Below, in pieces: positions 63,058 through 64,000 of a stretch of DNA of 64,000 nucleotides; position 1 is the first letter of the stretch; every line of letters begins with the position of its first letter. Location: positions 2,361,501 to 2,425,500 of the forward strand of contig NC_010581.1 of assembly GCF_000019845.1 (NCBI RefSeq), in the 5' to 3' direction. The DNA comes from Beijerinckia indica subsp. indica ATCC 9039 (GTDB lineage: Bacteria > Pseudomonadota > Alphaproteobacteria > Rhizobiales > Beijerinckiaceae). The notes under the pieces were generated by a model. It did no database searches, was not told where the DNA came from, and saw nothing but the letters and a program-made list of their open reading frames with translations. Made by a program: the position numbers and the translations under genes.

Positions 63058-63225
63058 GAGGGCCCTTTAAGCATTATATAATATCAGAGACTTTTGGCCG
63101 ATTTATCTCAATCCTGGATTACAAGCCACAAGAGGTTCAATATACTCTTTCTTTGATGAAAGGGATCTTAAATTTATATGCTCTGGAATCCGGCATATTT
63201 AGCCTGAAAGGCTATCCTTTCAAAC

Positions 63226-63996
63226 TTAACGCCCGAGCGCGGCATGAATGAGATCCAGAACCGGCCGTAGTTCATGAAGCTGGACTTGGCCGGGAGCAGA
63301 GGCCTCACCGACCATTCCGAATGTCGCCGCCGAGCCGAAAACTTCCCCCGAAAGTCGGGAGACCACCCCCTGCCCCGCCATGGCCATCGTGATCAAGGGA
63401 CATTCGGCATATCGGCTGTGCATGAGCCATGTCGCATTGAGAAGCTGCAGAACATCGCCCGCGTCTTTAGGCATTGTGGCGATCTTGACGATATCCGCCC
63501 CTAAATCCTGCATGGATCGCATACGCGCGACCAGTTCCTCTGCCGGCGCTGTCCCATTGAAATCGTGATTGGAAAGAATAACACCGACCCCCACACCATG
63601 GGCAGCATCGATTACTTCACGCACGATCTCATCACCGCGCATGACTTCCACATCGATCAGATCGGGCCGGCCCTCCTGGAGGATTGTCTTGTAAAAATCC
63701 ACATAGCTCGATCCGTCGAGCGCTGTCATGCCACCTTCCGCCTTGGTTCGGAAAGTCACAATCATCGGCTTGGCATTTTGGATTTTCGCTGCTTCCCGCA
63801 AGAGGCCCGCGACACCGCGAGCATCGAGCGCATTCTCAAGATAATCCACCCGCAATTCGATGAGGTCCAGCGTCTTTTCTTCTGAGAGCCGCGTGGCGGA
63901 CGTCAATGCATCCTTGAAAGTCTTGGCCGTGATGGGCACGATGATCTTGGGTCGCCCCGCTCCGATCACAACATCTTTGACGCTCACCACGCGCAT
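63226..63996 (-). CDS. aroD: 3-dehydroquinate dehydratase, type I
   Basis: A 256-residue class I (Schiff-base) dehydroquinase of the shikimate pathway. His144 (SNHDF) and Lys171 (ADIVKIATMP) correspond to E. coli His143 and Lys170, and the N-terminal IELRVDYLE and the late GSAATFGMVGEASAPGQ loop are present. Its start at 63996 is almost at the window edge, so the ribosome site is outside. Most alphaproteobacteria use the unrelated type II enzyme AroQ, so this gene may be an addition or belong to quinate use. Confidence 0.93.
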   Translation of the reverse strand: MRVVSVKDVVIGAGRPKIIVPITAKTFKDALTSATRLSEEKTLDLIELRVDYLENALDARGVAGLLREAAKIQNAKPMIVTFRTKAEGGMTALDGSSYVDFYKTILQEGRPDLIDVEVMRGDEIVREVIDAAHGVGVGVILSNHDFNGTAPAEELVARMRSMQDLGADIVKIATMPKDAGDVLQLLNATWLMHSRYAECPLITMAMAGQGVVSRLSGEVFGSAATFGMVGEASAPGQVQLHELRPVLDLIHAALGR

Positions 63997-64000
63997 TTCG

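Overview
The window is a chromosomal segment of an alphaproteobacterium. GyrA, SSB, L19, IF3, RsmB, LeuC and Pol IV all look alphaproteobacterial. GyrA opens on TTG, and there are polyhydroxybutyrate (PHB) genes, a succinate dehydrogenase assembly-like DUF1674 protein and many oxyanion/acid-sugar genes. Hyphomicrobiales, perhaps a Beijerinckiaceae-type soil bacterium, is my best guess from memory of such proteins; the family assignment is inference. I see no rRNA operon, IS element, prophage or CRISPR array.

Layout. 1-8.9 kb is mostly housekeeping: the end of a LysR regulator, gyrA, a secreted PHB depolymerase-like esterase, ssb, a heparinase II/III-like enzyme, rsmB and a small DUF1674 protein. 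9-13.3 kb is an accessory uptake locus: TonB-dependent receptor, metal-chelate-type periplasmic binding protein and a bacterial homologue of the archaeal tRNA-agmatidine synthetase TiaS that lacks the TiaS C-terminal domains. 13.5-15.8 kb has a Wzx-like flippase and a split YeeE/YedE transporter pair. 16-25.9 kb holds a complete four-carbon acid-sugar pathway. L-threonate is oxidised by LtnD, isomerised by OtnI, phosphorylated by OtnK and decarboxylated by OtnC to dihydroxyacetone phosphate. D-erythronate enters through DenD and shares OtnK and OtnC. Two related MFS permeases and two regulators (GntR/FadR and LacI) accompany it, with visible operators for each regulator.

26-30 kb has an alpha/beta hydrolase, a LysR regulator, an SDR that lacks its catalytic tyrosine, a nitronate monooxygenase and tRNA-Leu(CAA). 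30.4-34 kb is a vitamin B12 locus: cobalamin riboswitch, btuB, a frameshifted conserved gene and a small membrane protein that may be a transport component. 34-39.5 kb has a GlcG/HbpS protein, a gamma-carbonic-anhydrase-like protein, dinB and an overlapping phaZ-phaC pair. 39.7-43.3 kb has a frameshifted chrB, a short NIS-synthetase-like protein and a DUF1259 protein. 43.3-50.7 kb has leuC, a VOC protein, rplS, a glycosyltransferase, infC with an ATT start, thioredoxin and an aldose-epimerase-like secreted protein. 50.8-55.5 kb is a DevBCA-like export operon with a divergent TetR regulator and twin operators, then a pirin. 55.7-64 kb has a small DGDY protein, ada, an MFS efflux gene, a GlcG-like gene overlapping a Tat-exported royal-jelly-type protein that appears to start on ATA, tRNA-Gln(TTG), a Cache protein, an acyltransferase and a type I aroD.

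Most promising for new biology: the receptor/binding protein/TiaS-like cluster, the ATA start coupled to a stop codon, the short NIS-like protein beside chromate-type genes, and the B12 membrane protein. Two genes (chrB and the B12-operon gene) are broken by single frameshifts exactly between domains. Start sites were chosen by Shine-Dalgarno spacing and family N-termini; no alignment or database search was run.
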